Origin: UBA7446 sp038143535
Lineage (GTDB): Bacteria > Bacteroidota > Bacteroidia > Flavobacteriales > Flavobacteriaceae
DNA length: 64,000 nucleotides
Direction: 5' to 3'
Assembly: GCA_038143535.1 (NCBI GenBank)
Contig: JAYQMD010000001.1
Location: forward strand, 806,001-870,000
Position numbers and translations under genes: made by a program. Below the pieces are notes generated by a model. The model had not been told where the DNA came from. It ran no database searches and worked only from the letters and a program-made list of their open reading frames with translations. Below, in pieces: positions 55,555 through 64,000 of this stretch (within the stretch, counting starts at the first letter, position 1; each line of letters starts with the position of its first letter).

Positions 55555-55586
55555 TAAATATAATTCAGACTATGCATGTATTGCAA
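55555..55586 (-). promoter_or_regulatory. nadABC promoter
   Basis: Read on the minus strand: TTG (55584-55586), a 21-base spacer, TATATTTA (55555-55562). This fits TTG-N17-23-TAnnTTTG with one mismatch at the last base. The nadA start is 51 bases downstream. Confidence 0.6.
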
Positions 55587-55638
55587 ACGAATAACAACAA
55601 AAATAGTGTTCAGCGCATTATTTTGGAGATAAAACGGT

Positions 55639-55646
55639 TACTTTTG
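55639..55646 (+). promoter_or_regulatory. -7 box TACTTTTG upstream of thrA
   Basis: An exact TAnnTTTG match, 23 bases before the thrA ATG. I looked for a threonine/isoleucine-rich leader peptide or attenuator hairpin in the 166-base spacer and saw none. Confidence 0.55.
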
Positions 55647-55669
55647 TATCGTTTTTTTAACACTTAAAA

Positions 55670-58108
55670 ATGATAGTTTTAAAATTTGGTGGATCTTCAG
55701 TAGCCAGTGCCACTGAAGTTGAACAGGTTCTTGCTGTTTTGGCACAACAAAAGAAGCCCATGGCAGTTGTGGTTTCAGCCTTGGGCGGAATTACAGACGA
55801 GCTGCACGCACTAGGTAAGCTGGCTGCCGATGGTGATGCTTCCTATACAGATCGTTTGAATCTGGTTGAGGAGCGCCATGTTATGATGGTGCAAGCTCTC
55901 ATTCCTGTATCAGAAAGAAGTGCTATTCTCAGTGCCACAAAACAAATCATCAACAAACTTGAGACCATTCTAGAGGGCACGTTTATGATACGCGAGCTTT
56001 CGCCAAAAACACGAGACGCCCTCTTGAGCTTTGGTGAAATTCTTTCGCATAAAATAATAGCAGAAGCGGCCAAAGCAAAGGGCATAGACGCAATTGCAAA
56101 GAATGCACAAGAGCTTATTGTGACCTTTCAATCGCTAGGCAGAACACTAGTGGATTACAAAAAAACAAACGCCAACCTCCAAGTGTTTTTCAAAAACAAT
56201 AAACACCAAGTAATTATTCTTCCAGGTTTTGTTTCCAAAAACGCAGAAGGCATCGTGACAACGCTTGGACGTGGCGGTTCTGACCTCACGGCATCCATAA
56301 CGGCGTGTGCACTTGAGGCTGAATTTTTAGAAATATGGACTGACGTGAGTGGTATGTACACAGCACACCCCGCATTGGTAAAACAAGCCAAGTCCATCCC
56401 GGAGATATCCTATCAAGAAGCCATGGAGCTTTCTCACTTTGGCGCTAAGGTTATTTATCCTCCTACCCTTCAGCCCATCATTGAAAAAAATATTCCGGTT
56501 TACATTAAAAATACGTTTAAGCCTAGTCATGCAGGTACACTTATCACAAACACCACCGAAGCAGAAACGGTGGTTAGGGGAATTAGCCATATCAATGACA
56601 TTGCATTGCTTACACTAGAAGGCAGCGGCATGATTGGCGTTCCAGGATATTCACAAAAACTGCTAACGGTATTGGCGCAACATCACATAAACGTGGTCAT
56701 GATTACGCAGGCATCATCTGAACACTCTATTTGTTTGGGTATAGATGCCGCAGAAGCCAATTTTGCCCAAGAAACTATCGACGAAGCCTTTGCGCTCGAC
56801 ATCGAAACAAAAAAAATCAACCCCATTCGTGTTGAAAAAGGACTGTCCATCATTGCACTTGTTGGAGAAAACATGAAAAATCACCAAGGCATCAGCGGGC
56901 GTATGTTTCGTGCGCTGGGGAATAACAATGTAAATGTCAAAGCCATTGCACAAGGAGCTTCAGAAAAAAATATCACGGCGGTTATAGACAGCAAAGACAT
57001 CAAGAAAGCCCTAAACACCCTTCACGAAGCATTCTTTGAAGCACAAATTAAAAAACTTCACCTCTTTGTTACCGGAATTGGTAATGTGGGAAGTAAGTTT
57101 TTGGATCAAGTGCACCAACAAGGAGATTTTCTCAGGAAACACTTTAAACTCAATCTAAGTGTAATTGGTATTTCCAATTCACGTAAAATGGTCTTTGACC
57201 CGGTGGGTATAGACCTAGAAAACTGGAGCAGTAAACTGGATGAAGGCGAAAAAGCAGATAAGGATTTGTTTTTCGAAAAAACCAAAGCTCTTAATATGCG
57301 TAATGCCATATTTGTGGACAACACGGCTAATCCTATCATTGCAGGAACCTATGCGCATTACTTGAAGAATAACATTGGCGTAGTAACCTGTAACAAGATT
57401 GCCTGTGCCGATGAATTAGCCAACTACCAAAACCTCAAAAAATTGTCGCGTAAATACAACGCACCTTTCTTGTTTGAAACTAATGTTGGCGCTGGATTAC
57501 CAATTATTGACACACTCAACCACCTCATTGCATCGGGCGATCAAGTGCACAGCATTCAGGCTGTATTATCGGGTAGTTTGAATTTTGTTTTCAACTCGTT
57601 CAATGAAAAAATATCGTTCCGAGAAGTTGTTGAGCAGGCCATGCAGGAAGGCTATACCGAGCCAGATCCGAAAATTGATTTAAGTGGTATTGACGTCGCC
57701 AGAAAAATATTGATTTTAGCAAGAGAGAGTGGTTTTGCCATGGAGCTTGCCGACATCGAAAACAATTCATTCTTACCGCACCCTTGTTTGGACACCAAAA
57801 CCAACGAAGCATTTTTAACAAGTTTGGACGATCACAAGGCACATTTTGATGCCCTTTACCAAACGGCAGAACGTGAAAATGCACGTCTTAAGTATGTTGC
57901 CACATTTGAAGACGGTAAAGCAACGGTAGGATTAAAACATATCCCCCAAGAGCATGATTTTTATAACCTTGAGGGCAGTGACAACATCGTGTTGTTCTAC
58001 ACAGACAGATATGCACAACAGCCGCTGATTGTCAAAGGGGCAGGTGCTGGTGCTGATGTGACCGCTTCTGGAATTTTTGCAGATATCATTAGAATTGGAA
58101 AAAGTTGA
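55670..58108 (+). CDS. thrA: Bifunctional aspartokinase / homoserine dehydrogenase
   Basis: ThrA catalyses the first and third steps from aspartate toward threonine. The 812 residues begin with the aspartokinase motif KFGGSSVAS (residues 4-12), then GRGGSDLTA and SHFGAKVIYPPTLQP, followed by two ACT regulatory domains (about residues 300-460). The homoserine dehydrogenase half starts with the NAD(P)-binding GIGNVGSKF near residue 468 and contains ETNVGAGLPIIDTLN and GSLNFVF. The ACT domains imply feedback inhibition, probably by threonine. The frame is intact and leads into thrB with an overlap of about 14 bases. Confidence 0.96.
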   Translation: MIVLKFGGSSVASATEVEQVLAVLAQQKKPMAVVVSALGGITDELHALGKLAADGDASYTDRLNLVEERHVMMVQALIPVSERSAILSATKQIINKLETILEGTFMIRELSPKTRDALLSFGEILSHKIIAEAAKAKGIDAIAKNAQELIVTFQSLGRTLVDYKKTNANLQVFFKNNKHQVIILPGFVSKNAEGIVTTLGRGGSDLTASITACALEAEFLEIWTDVSGMYTAHPALVKQAKSIPEISYQEAMELSHFGAKVIYPPTLQPIIEKNIPVYIKNTFKPSHAGTLITNTTEAETVVRGISHINDIALLTLEGSGMIGVPGYSQKLLTVLAQHHINVVMITQASSEHSICLGIDAAEANFAQETIDEAFALDIETKKINPIRVEKGLSIIALVGENMKNHQGISGRMFRALGNNNVNVKAIAQGASEKNITAVIDSKDIKKALNTLHEAFFEAQIKKLHLFVTGIGNVGSKFLDQVHQQGDFLRKHFKLNLSVIGISNSRKMVFDPVGIDLENWSSKLDEGEKADKDLFFEKTKALNMRNAIFVDNTANPIIAGTYAHYLKNNIGVVTCNKIACADELANYQNLKKLSRKYNAPFLFETNVGAGLPIIDTLNHLIASGDQVHSIQAVLSGSLNFVFNSFNEKISFREVVEQAMQEGYTEPDPKIDLSGIDVARKILILARESGFAMELADIENNSFLPHPCLDTKTNEAFLTSLDDHKAHFDALYQTAERENARLKYVATFEDGKATVGLKHIPQEHDFYNLEGSDNIVLFYTDRYAQQPLIVKGAGAGADVTASGIFADIIRIGKS

Positions 58109-59043
58109 TGTAAAAGGCGTTAAACTATTTGCGCCAGCCAGTATAGCCAATATTTCTTGTGGCTTTGATGTTTTGGGACTGTGTCTCGAAAACATAGGAG
58201 ACCTTATGGAAATACGTCGCAGTGAAAAGGTGGGCATTCACATCATATCCATTAAAGGGCAAGATTTACCACTTGATGCAGAGAAAAATGTTGCAGGTGT
58301 TGCGGGTTTGGCCATGCTAAAAGCGCATAATCCACAACTTGGCTTTGAAATTCGAATAGAAAAAAACATAAAACCCGGTAGCGGCATTGGAAGTTCTGCT
58401 GCTAGTGCTGCAGGTACAGTAGCAGGCATAAATTACTTGCTCGGCAATCCATTTACCAAAAAAGAATTGATTCCTTTTGCTATGGAAGGTGAGCGTCTGG
58501 CTTGCGGTAGTGCCCATGCTGACAATGTGGCACCAGCACTCCTAGGAGGATTTACCTTAGTTCGCGATACCGACCCACTGGACATTTGTGCATTACCAAC
58601 ACCACTAGAGCTTGTGGCAACGGTGATACATCCCAAAATTGAAGTAAAAACAGCTGATGCACGTGCAATACTCAAAAAACGTGTAACACTAGATAAAGCC
58701 ATCAGTCAATGGGGAAATGTAGGCGCCTTGGTCTCTAGCCTATACGAAGAGGATTATGACCTCTTGAGCCGTTCTTTAATTGACGGTATCGTGGAGCCAA
58801 CAAGAGCTATACTCATCCCCCATTTTAACGAATTAAAAGCAGCCTGTAAAGAAGCTGGTGCGCTGGGTTCAGGTATATCAGGTTCCGGTCCTTCTGTGTT
58901 TGCCCTATCTAGAGGCATGTCTGCCCAATAAGGTTGCGCAAGCCATGCGGTCTGTTTTAGAAGAAACAAATATTCCTTTTGATATTCACGTCAGTCCCGT
59001 TAAAAAAACAGGGGTCAGTTTTATTGAAGATCTCCTCACATGA
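58095..59043 (+). CDS. thrB: Homoserine kinase (frameshift near 3' end)
   Basis: A GHMP-family kinase that phosphorylates homoserine for ThrC. Visible motifs are FAPASIANISCGFDVLGLCL at the N-terminus, the phosphate loop PGSGIGSSAASAAG, ERLACGSAHADN and LGSGISGSGPSVFAL. Just after this, near 58912-58925, a frameshift occurs. The written frame stops at TAA 58929-58931, while the next frame continues as LPNKVAQAMRSVLEETNIP to TGA 59041-59043, the natural end. The start is uncertain: TTG 58095 fits the family best, with TTG 58077 as the alternative. The TGA overlaps the thrC ATG (ATGA). Confidence 0.9.
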
Positions 59044-60346
59044 AATACTACAGCCTAACCGACAACAACAACACCGCAAGCTTTTCCGAAGCGGTAATTC
59101 GAGGGCTTGCTCCCGACAGGGGGTTATATTTCCCTGAAAGCACGCCAAGGTTAAACGAGGACTTTCTAACAGCTATGGCCACTAAATCCATGGTGGAGAT
59201 TGGCGTTGAGGTGATGCGCCCCTTTGTGGGGGCACCATTCCAGAAGCGCGGTTGGAAAAAATTGTTGCGGATACCCTTTGCTTTGACTTTTCAGTAAATA
59301 AAATCAATGACAATACGGCTACCCTAGAACTTTTCCACGGGCCAACAATGGCATTTAAAGATGTAGGCGCACGCTTTATGGCACGCTGTATTGGATATTT
59401 TAACCAACAAAGTCCCAAGAAAGTAACTGTTTTGGTGGCAACTTCTGGCGACACAGGGGGCGCGGTAGCTTCAGGTTTTTTGGGTATCGAAGGAACAGAA
59501 GTCATCATCCTTTATCCGAAGGGGAAGGTCAGCCACATTCAAGAGCTACAACTCACCACCAACGGTAACAACATCAAGGCTATTGAAGTAGATGGTGTTT
59601 TTGACGACTGCCAAGAAATGGTCAAGTCGGCGTTTATTGATGTGGACTTAAAAGGAAAATTAAACCTTACCTCTGCCAATTCGATTAATGTAGCCCGTTG
59701 GTTGCCACAATCTCTGTACTTTTTCTTTGCCTACCAGCAGTTTCAGCGTATGGGTATTGATAAAAAATTAGCTTTCTCAGTTCCCAGTGGAAACTTTGGA
59801 AACATCTGCGCGGGTATCGTAGCCAAAAGGCTAGGCTTGTCTGTAAGCCATTTTATAGCAAGTACCAATACCAACGATACGGTACCGCGGTATTTGCAAA
59901 CACAATACTACCAACCCAAGCCGTCTAAGCAAACCATTTCAAATGCTATGGACGTGGGAAATCCATCTAATTTTATTCGTATTCAGTCTCTTTACGGAAA
60001 TGATTTTGATGCGCTAAAACAAGACTTTTCTTCTTATGCCTATAACGATGTGGAAACAAAGTTGGCATTGGCTGAGCTGCATCAGAAGCACAACTACATT
60101 GCCGATCCACACGGAGCGGTTGGTTATTTGGGATTACAGCACTTTTTGGCAAACAATCCAGATCATTACGGGGTATTTTTGGAAACAGCACACCCCATTA
60201 AATTCCGCGATACGGTAGAAGAAACACTGGGGCTGACACTAGAAATTCCTACACAGATTCAACACATTCTAGATAAAACTCCAGAGAAGACTTCGTTGAG
60301 TGGCTATGACGCCTTTAAAGACTACCTATTGTCCCAAGCTGTCTAA
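59040..60346 (+). CDS. thrC: Threonine synthase (frameshift)
   Basis: A PLP enzyme that converts phosphohomoserine to threonine. The N-part reads RGLAPDRGLYFPES. After the shift come ELFHGPTMAFKDVGARFMAR, with the PLP lysine in AFKD, LVATSGDTGGAVASGF and VPSGNFGNICAG. The shift is in the G-run at about 59229-59233: five G's are present where six would give MRPFVGGTIPEARLEKIV. The final 21 bases overlap the M24 peptidase gene, tail to tail. It completes the thrABC operon. Confidence 0.92.
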
Positions 60347-61939
60347 TTCGGGCAATACAAAAGCATCCAAAACGCTAGGTTCACGCATCATGGCTTCAAT
60401 GCCATCTGCAGTTCGCGGCGCATAAGCGGACAGGTTTATGGGACCGTCATTGGTAATCAATATATCGTCTTCAATACGAACGGCTATCCCCCACCATTTA
60501 GGATCGCAAGGGCTGTCTTCTGGAATGTAAATACCCGGCTCAACCGTGATAAGTGTGTTGTGTTGAAAGGGACTATAGGTACCCGCATCGTGCACATCCA
60601 AACCAAGGTAATGAGAAGTACCGTGCGGAAAATATTTACGCACTTCCGAAGCATGTTGTATAATACCCAATGCCTTTAATCCTTTGACAATCACTTCAAC
60701 TGCCGCATAATGTGGCGTGCGCATACCAGCACCTACAACTGATGCCGCTATTCCGGCTTCTTGGGCCTCGTAGACTATGTCATAAATGGCACGTTGTTCC
60801 GCGGAAAAAGTACCGTCGGCAGGAATGGTACGGGTAACGTCGGCCGTATAGTTGTGATATTCTGCACCCAAATCCATCAATACCAAATCGTTACCAACAG
60901 TGGGTTTGTCATTGGTGATATAATGAAGCACACAGCCGTTGTGACCACCACCCACAATGGAGGGGTAACCTTCATATTCAGCGCCGTATTTTTTAAAAAC
61001 AAACTCATGGATTCCCTGTATTTCACGCTCTGACATATTGGGTTGCATGGCCTTCATAACTTCAACGTGACCTACTGCGGATATGTAAATTGCTTTCTTT
61101 AGCAATGCTACTTCTTCGGGCAATTTAATCTCACGCAAGCCGTCCATAATGATGGGAAGGGTTTGGGAGTTGAGATTTGTGAGTTGGGCAGACATCTGCT
61201 GTTTGATTTCTGTGCGTTGACGCTCATTTATGGCACTTTGATAGGCCGTAAGCAGCGCGTCATCAGCCAAATCTTTGTTGGCGCGCAGCGAACGCGTCAA
61301 CACTTGGGCAACATTGGCAGAGCTTTTGGCGTCGGAAGTGGTGATATAGCGGTATAAAGAGGTTTTTTCTACATTGAAATCGGCAGGGAAATTCGCTTTT
61401 TCCTTAAAACTATTGATGAGTGAAAAGAGGTCTGCATCATTTGTAGCATCGTCACGGACATCATTGTTGAAGTCAAAAAAGAGCACTTGGTCAAAGCGGT
61501 CAAAATCAGCTTTAAAGGCAGCAAATTCAGTGGCAAAATATACATTGGAAAAGCCTAGTTTTTCTTTGGCACCTGCTATGCCCAACCGGTAACCATCCCA
61601 TTGCTCACGCAACGGGTCCCGTTCTTGTACAAATAACACATCATCCATGGCAACACCATCCACAACTTGTGCCTCTTTATAAATCAGCAGCACGGCATGC
61701 GGTTCTTTTAATCCGGTTAGGTAATAAAAATTGGGATCTTGATGATAGTGGAAGTCTACATCATTGGCACGATTTCGCACGGGATTGGCAAAAAACACAG
61801 CCACACTGTTAGGCGGCATTTGCGCCCTAACCGCTTGACGACGGCCTTCGTGGAAGGCAGGTGTTAGGTAATCGTTGGGCACTTCTTGTGCATGTAGACT
61901 AAAAACGGCACCTATTGTGAATAAAATGGAGCGTAACAT
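60326..61939 (-). CDS. Xaa-Pro aminopeptidase-like exported metallopeptidase (M24B)
   Basis: A 537-residue exported M24B peptidase that removes N-terminal residues preceding proline. The start at ATG 61937-61939 gives a signal peptide MLRSILFTIGAVFSLHAQ; an upstream in-frame start would extend it by 19 residues through the gcvT promoter. The N-terminal domain contains VAVFFANPVRNRANDVDF. The catalytic domain has the metal ligands in LVLMDLGAEYHNYTADVTRT (two Asp), FPHGTSHYLGLDVHD (His) and ITVEPGIYIP plus a late GIAVRIEDDILI (two Glu), so the five-ligand set is complete. The periplasmic location is inferred from the signal. Confidence 0.9.
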   Translation of the reverse strand: MLRSILFTIGAVFSLHAQEVPNDYLTPAFHEGRRQAVRAQMPPNSVAVFFANPVRNRANDVDFHYHQDPNFYYLTGLKEPHAVLLIYKEAQVVDGVAMDDVLFVQERDPLREQWDGYRLGIAGAKEKLGFSNVYFATEFAAFKADFDRFDQVLFFDFNNDVRDDATNDADLFSLINSFKEKANFPADFNVEKTSLYRYITTSDAKSSANVAQVLTRSLRANKDLADDALLTAYQSAINERQRTEIKQQMSAQLTNLNSQTLPIIMDGLREIKLPEEVALLKKAIYISAVGHVEVMKAMQPNMSEREIQGIHEFVFKKYGAEYEGYPSIVGGGHNGCVLHYITNDKPTVGNDLVLMDLGAEYHNYTADVTRTIPADGTFSAEQRAIYDIVYEAQEAGIAASVVGAGMRTPHYAAVEVIVKGLKALGIIQHASEVRKYFPHGTSHYLGLDVHDAGTYSPFQHNTLITVEPGIYIPEDSPCDPKWWGIAVRIEDDILITNDGPINLSAYAPRTADGIEAMMREPSVLDAFVLPELDSLGQ

Positions 61940-61974
61940 AAGCTTCTTTTTAGCTAAAATAGCTAAAACTGTGC

Positions 61975-61982
61975 TACTTTTG
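61975..61982 (+). promoter_or_regulatory. -7 box TACTTTTG abutting gcvT
   Basis: An exact TAnnTTTG match ends five bases before the gcvT ATG at 61988. If it is the promoter, the message is leaderless or nearly so. The divergent M24 peptidase gene starts 48 bases away. Confidence 0.5.
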
Positions 61983-61987
61983 AAGGT

Positions 61988-63070
61988 ATGAAGCAATTGT
62001 CCTTACATCAGCATCATATCAACCTGGGCGCCAAAACAGGCCCGTTTGCTGGCTTTGAAATGCCGCTTACCTATCAAGGGGTAAAAACCGAGCATCTGTG
62101 TGTGCGTGAACATGTTGGGGTTTTTGACGTTTCCCACATGGGAGAGTTTTTGGTTAGTGGCCATTCAGCCAGAGCCTTATTACAACATACCACCAGCAAT
62201 AATGTTGCAAAACTTGCCATCGGCGATGCGCAATATGCCTATATGCCCAACCATAACGGCGGTGTGGTTGACGATTTGTTGGTGTATCGACTAGAAGATA
62301 AAAAATATATGTTGGTCGTAAACGCCAGCAATCTGGCTAAGGATTGGGATTGGCTTACAGCACAGAACAAGGACTTTGGCGTAAACCTAGAAAACAAATC
62401 GGATGCCTATGCTCTATTGGCGGTACAAGGTCCCAAAGCACACGCCCTGATGAAGCAACTCACCACTATTGATACTGCCGCACAAAAAAGCTTTTCTGTA
62501 GTGGAAACAACCGTAGCTGGTGTAATGCATGTTTTTGTGGCCACCACGGGCTATACTGGAGCAGGCGGTGTGGAGCTTTACGTTCCCGTTGCGCATGCCT
62601 CAACAATTTGGGAAGCGCTGCTAAGCGAAGGTGCAGCATTTAAAATTCAACCCATTGGCTTGGCCGCACGAGATACCTTGCGCCTTGAAATGGGCTACTG
62701 CCTCTACGGCCACGAATTAAGTGACACTACCTCACCCATTGCGGCCCGTCTGGCTTGGTGCACGGATTTTAGCAAATCCTTTGTGGGCGATGCACACATA
62801 AAAAGAGACAAAGCAGAAGGTACTGCCCAAACACGGGTTGGTTTTAGCATGATAGAGCGTGGTATTCCAAGACAAGGGTATGCGCTGGTTGCAGCAGATG
62901 GTAGCCCAATAGGCACGGTTAGCTCTGGCACCTCTTCACCTTCGTTAAAGTTGGGCATCGGCATGGGTTATGTAGACAAGGTATATGCCAAGATCGGTAC
63001 CGAAATTTATGTGCGCATACGTGATAAAAATGTTAAGGCGTGCATAAGCCGCCTACCTTTTATTTCCTAA
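61988..63070 (+). CDS. gcvT: Aminomethyltransferase (glycine cleavage system T protein)
   Basis: The T protein transfers the methylene unit from the aminomethyl-lipoyl H protein to tetrahydrofolate, releasing ammonia. The 360 residues show GFEMPLTYQGVKTEHLCVRE, VFDVSHMGEF, the folate-site NHNGGVVDDLLVYR with its Asp, LAVQGPKA, TGYTGAGGVELYVP and LAARDTLRLEMGYCLYGHEL. GcvH and GcvP are not adjacent, which is common in Bacteroidota. The epimerase gene follows after one base. Confidence 0.96.
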   Translation: MKQLSLHQHHINLGAKTGPFAGFEMPLTYQGVKTEHLCVREHVGVFDVSHMGEFLVSGHSARALLQHTTSNNVAKLAIGDAQYAYMPNHNGGVVDDLLVYRLEDKKYMLVVNASNLAKDWDWLTAQNKDFGVNLENKSDAYALLAVQGPKAHALMKQLTTIDTAAQKSFSVVETTVAGVMHVFVATTGYTGAGGVELYVPVAHASTIWEALLSEGAAFKIQPIGLAARDTLRLEMGYCLYGHELSDTTSPIAARLAWCTDFSKSFVGDAHIKRDKAEGTAQTRVGFSMIERGIPRQGYALVAADGSPIGTVSSGTSSPSLKLGIGMGYVDKVYAKIGTEIYVRIRDKNVKACISRLPFIS

Positions 63071-63071
63071 C

Positions 63072-63904
63072 ATGAAACGCATACTCATTATTGGTGGAAG
63101 TGGTTTTATAGGTCGTGCCTTATACAAAGAACTGCATCCATACTTTGACGTATACGCCACCTACTGTACCCAAGAACGTTACGCAAAAAACAAACGCTAT
63201 TTTGAATACGATTTTAGAGAGGATGCACCCACCGAATTACTAAAATACATCAAGCCCGATGTAATCATATCGGCGCTTAGGGGTAAGGACGAGGGGCAGT
63301 TTGTGGCGCATGACATGCTTATCGCATATGCGGCTAAAAAGCAGACGCGTATGATTTTCCTTTCGGCTGCCAATGTTTTTGATAGCTTTCGCCACTACCC
63401 TAGCTATGAACACGATAAAACCTTTCGGAGAGTGAATATGGCAAAGGGAAGATAAAAATTGAAAATAAGCTGATGCGAATGCCGCCTTTTAGTTGGACGA
63501 TTGCGCGTTTACCCATGGTCTTTGGTGCAGGTGCTCCCCGACTTTTAAAACTCAAAACAGCCATAGCAAACCAAACGCCTTATGAAATTTTTCCCAACTC
63601 GGTCATTAATGTTGCAGCGGCTTATTTTGTTACCCAGCAGTTGCACTACATCATTAACCGAGATTTGTGGGGCATTTTCCATTTGGGCAGTAACGACTTG
63701 ATTCACCACGACGAATTTATCGCCCAACTGGTAGAAGGCTTGAAGTTATCCAAAAAGCCCTGCTACACCCATGTCTACGCCAGTAATATTGACCGTTATA
63801 TAGCGGTACTGCCCAAATACAACCCGCTGCCAAAACATCTGCGCTATACTTCTGAATCGGTTCTGCAAAACTGCTTGGGCATAATTACACCGGGAAAGCG
63901 ATGA
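63072..63904 (+). CDS. NAD-dependent epimerase/dehydratase-like SDR protein (frameshift)
   Basis: An extended short-chain dehydrogenase-like protein, most like dTDP-4-dehydrorhamnose reductase relatives. The dinucleotide-binding loop is IIGGSGFIGRALYKEL (residues 5-20), then LSAANVFDSF. After a frameshift at the T-run 63423-63425, where a fourth T would give DKTFSESEYGKGKIKIENKL, the YxxxK catalytic pair appears as YGKGK, followed by ARLPMVFG. The protein would have ~278 residues. Its stop overlaps the ATG of the next gene (ATGA). The substrate is unknown. Confidence 0.78.
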
Positions 63905-64000
63905 AGCAGCACGTAATCATTTGGATAATAGCTGTGGGTATGGCCTTGGGTTTGGGATGGATGGATCATGAAACCACCTCTTGGTGGGTGCTGTTCTGCA
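63901..64000 (+). CDS. N-terminal fragment of a membrane protein (cut by window end)
   Basis: The frame starts with an ATG overlapping the epimerase stop and runs off the window after 33 residues. It begins MKQHVIIWIIAVGMALGLGW, then MDHETTSWWVLFC. One hydrophobic helix is visible. No family can be assigned from so short a piece. The coupled start implies it shares the epimerase and gcvT transcript. Confidence 0.55.
   Translation, partial: MKQHVIIWIIAVGMALGLGWMDHETTSWWVLFC

Noticed and set aside
55504..55669. Threonine attenuator or riboswitch before thrA
   Set aside because: No leader peptide rich in Thr/Ile codons and no terminator hairpin is visible in the spacer.
1..64000. CRISPR array, phage or transposon
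   Set aside because: No regularly spaced direct repeats, structural phage genes or transposase motifs were seen on reading through both strands.

Overview
The window looks like a chromosomal segment of a marine-type member of the Bacteroidota, most likely class Flavobacteriia. The signs are: -7 boxes of the form TAnnTTTG (four or five with a TTG 17-21 bases upstream) and almost no Shine-Dalgarno sequences; a bacillithiol-type BshA; flavobacterial forms of LptD, TamB, MlaD and a SPOR-like amidase; a fused E1 alpha/beta 2-oxoacid dehydrogenase; and a fused ThrA followed by ThrB and ThrC. Nearly everything is core housekeeping. I see no phage, insertion sequence, integrase, CRISPR array or conventional defence island.

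Layout. 0-8 kb: chorismate synthase (cut by the window edge), a TlpA-like lipoprotein, a lipid A-type acyltransferase, GlmM, ACP phosphodiesterase, UvrA and a LOG-family protein. 8-16 kb: a gluzincin-like surface protein with an internal stop, the fused E1 dehydrogenase, HolA, an orphan HsdR-N-like nuclease domain and a family 2 glycosyltransferase. 16-18.7 kb: the most accessory-looking stretch, with two tiny overlapping membrane proteins, an NTF2-like lipoprotein, a Kazal-type inhibitor-like protein, a sterol-desaturase-family protein and a mini TonB-plug-like lipoprotein coupled to a 46-residue protein. 18.7-28.3 kb: acyl-CoA carboxylase beta, then on the minus strand BshA, a GH3 hydrolase, and a run of conserved protein, CCG protein, HAD protein, membrane Fe-S protein, MlaD and amidase. 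28.3-41.9 kb: LptD, RidA, a glycolytic cluster (pfkA, gap, an N-acetylglucosamine-kinase-like gene), TamB, TsaD, RsmE, an AI-2E-type permease and YbjQ. 41.9-46.8 kb: tRNA-Ser(GCT), tRNA-Arg(TCT), an HD-domain membrane protein, a decayed NlpC/P60 gene and a TPR protein. 46.8-64 kb: GyrA, ClpC, nadABC, thrABC, an M24 peptidase, GcvT and an epimerase.

The most unusual feature is the number of reading frames broken at a single point. Nine genes carry one short indel, mostly in a homopolymer (E1, the sugar kinase, gap, pfkA, tamB, gyrA, thrB, thrC, the epimerase). Three carry one in-frame stop (the gluzincin-like gene, lptD, the TPR gene). Several of these genes are normally indispensable and are otherwise perfectly conserved on both sides of the lesion, so sequence error is the simplest reading. 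This pattern differs sharply from the NlpC/P60 remnant at 44.7-45.4 kb, which has many lesions and has lost its catalytic cysteine.

Functional themes. Envelope biogenesis dominates: LptD, TamB, MlaD, the amidase, GH3, the acyltransferase, GlmM and the glycosyltransferase. Amino-acid and cofactor supply comes next: thrABC, nadABC, gcvT and aroC. I found no convincing undescribed multi-gene system. The best candidates for new biology are the small secreted and membrane proteins of 16-18.7 kb and 41.8 kb.
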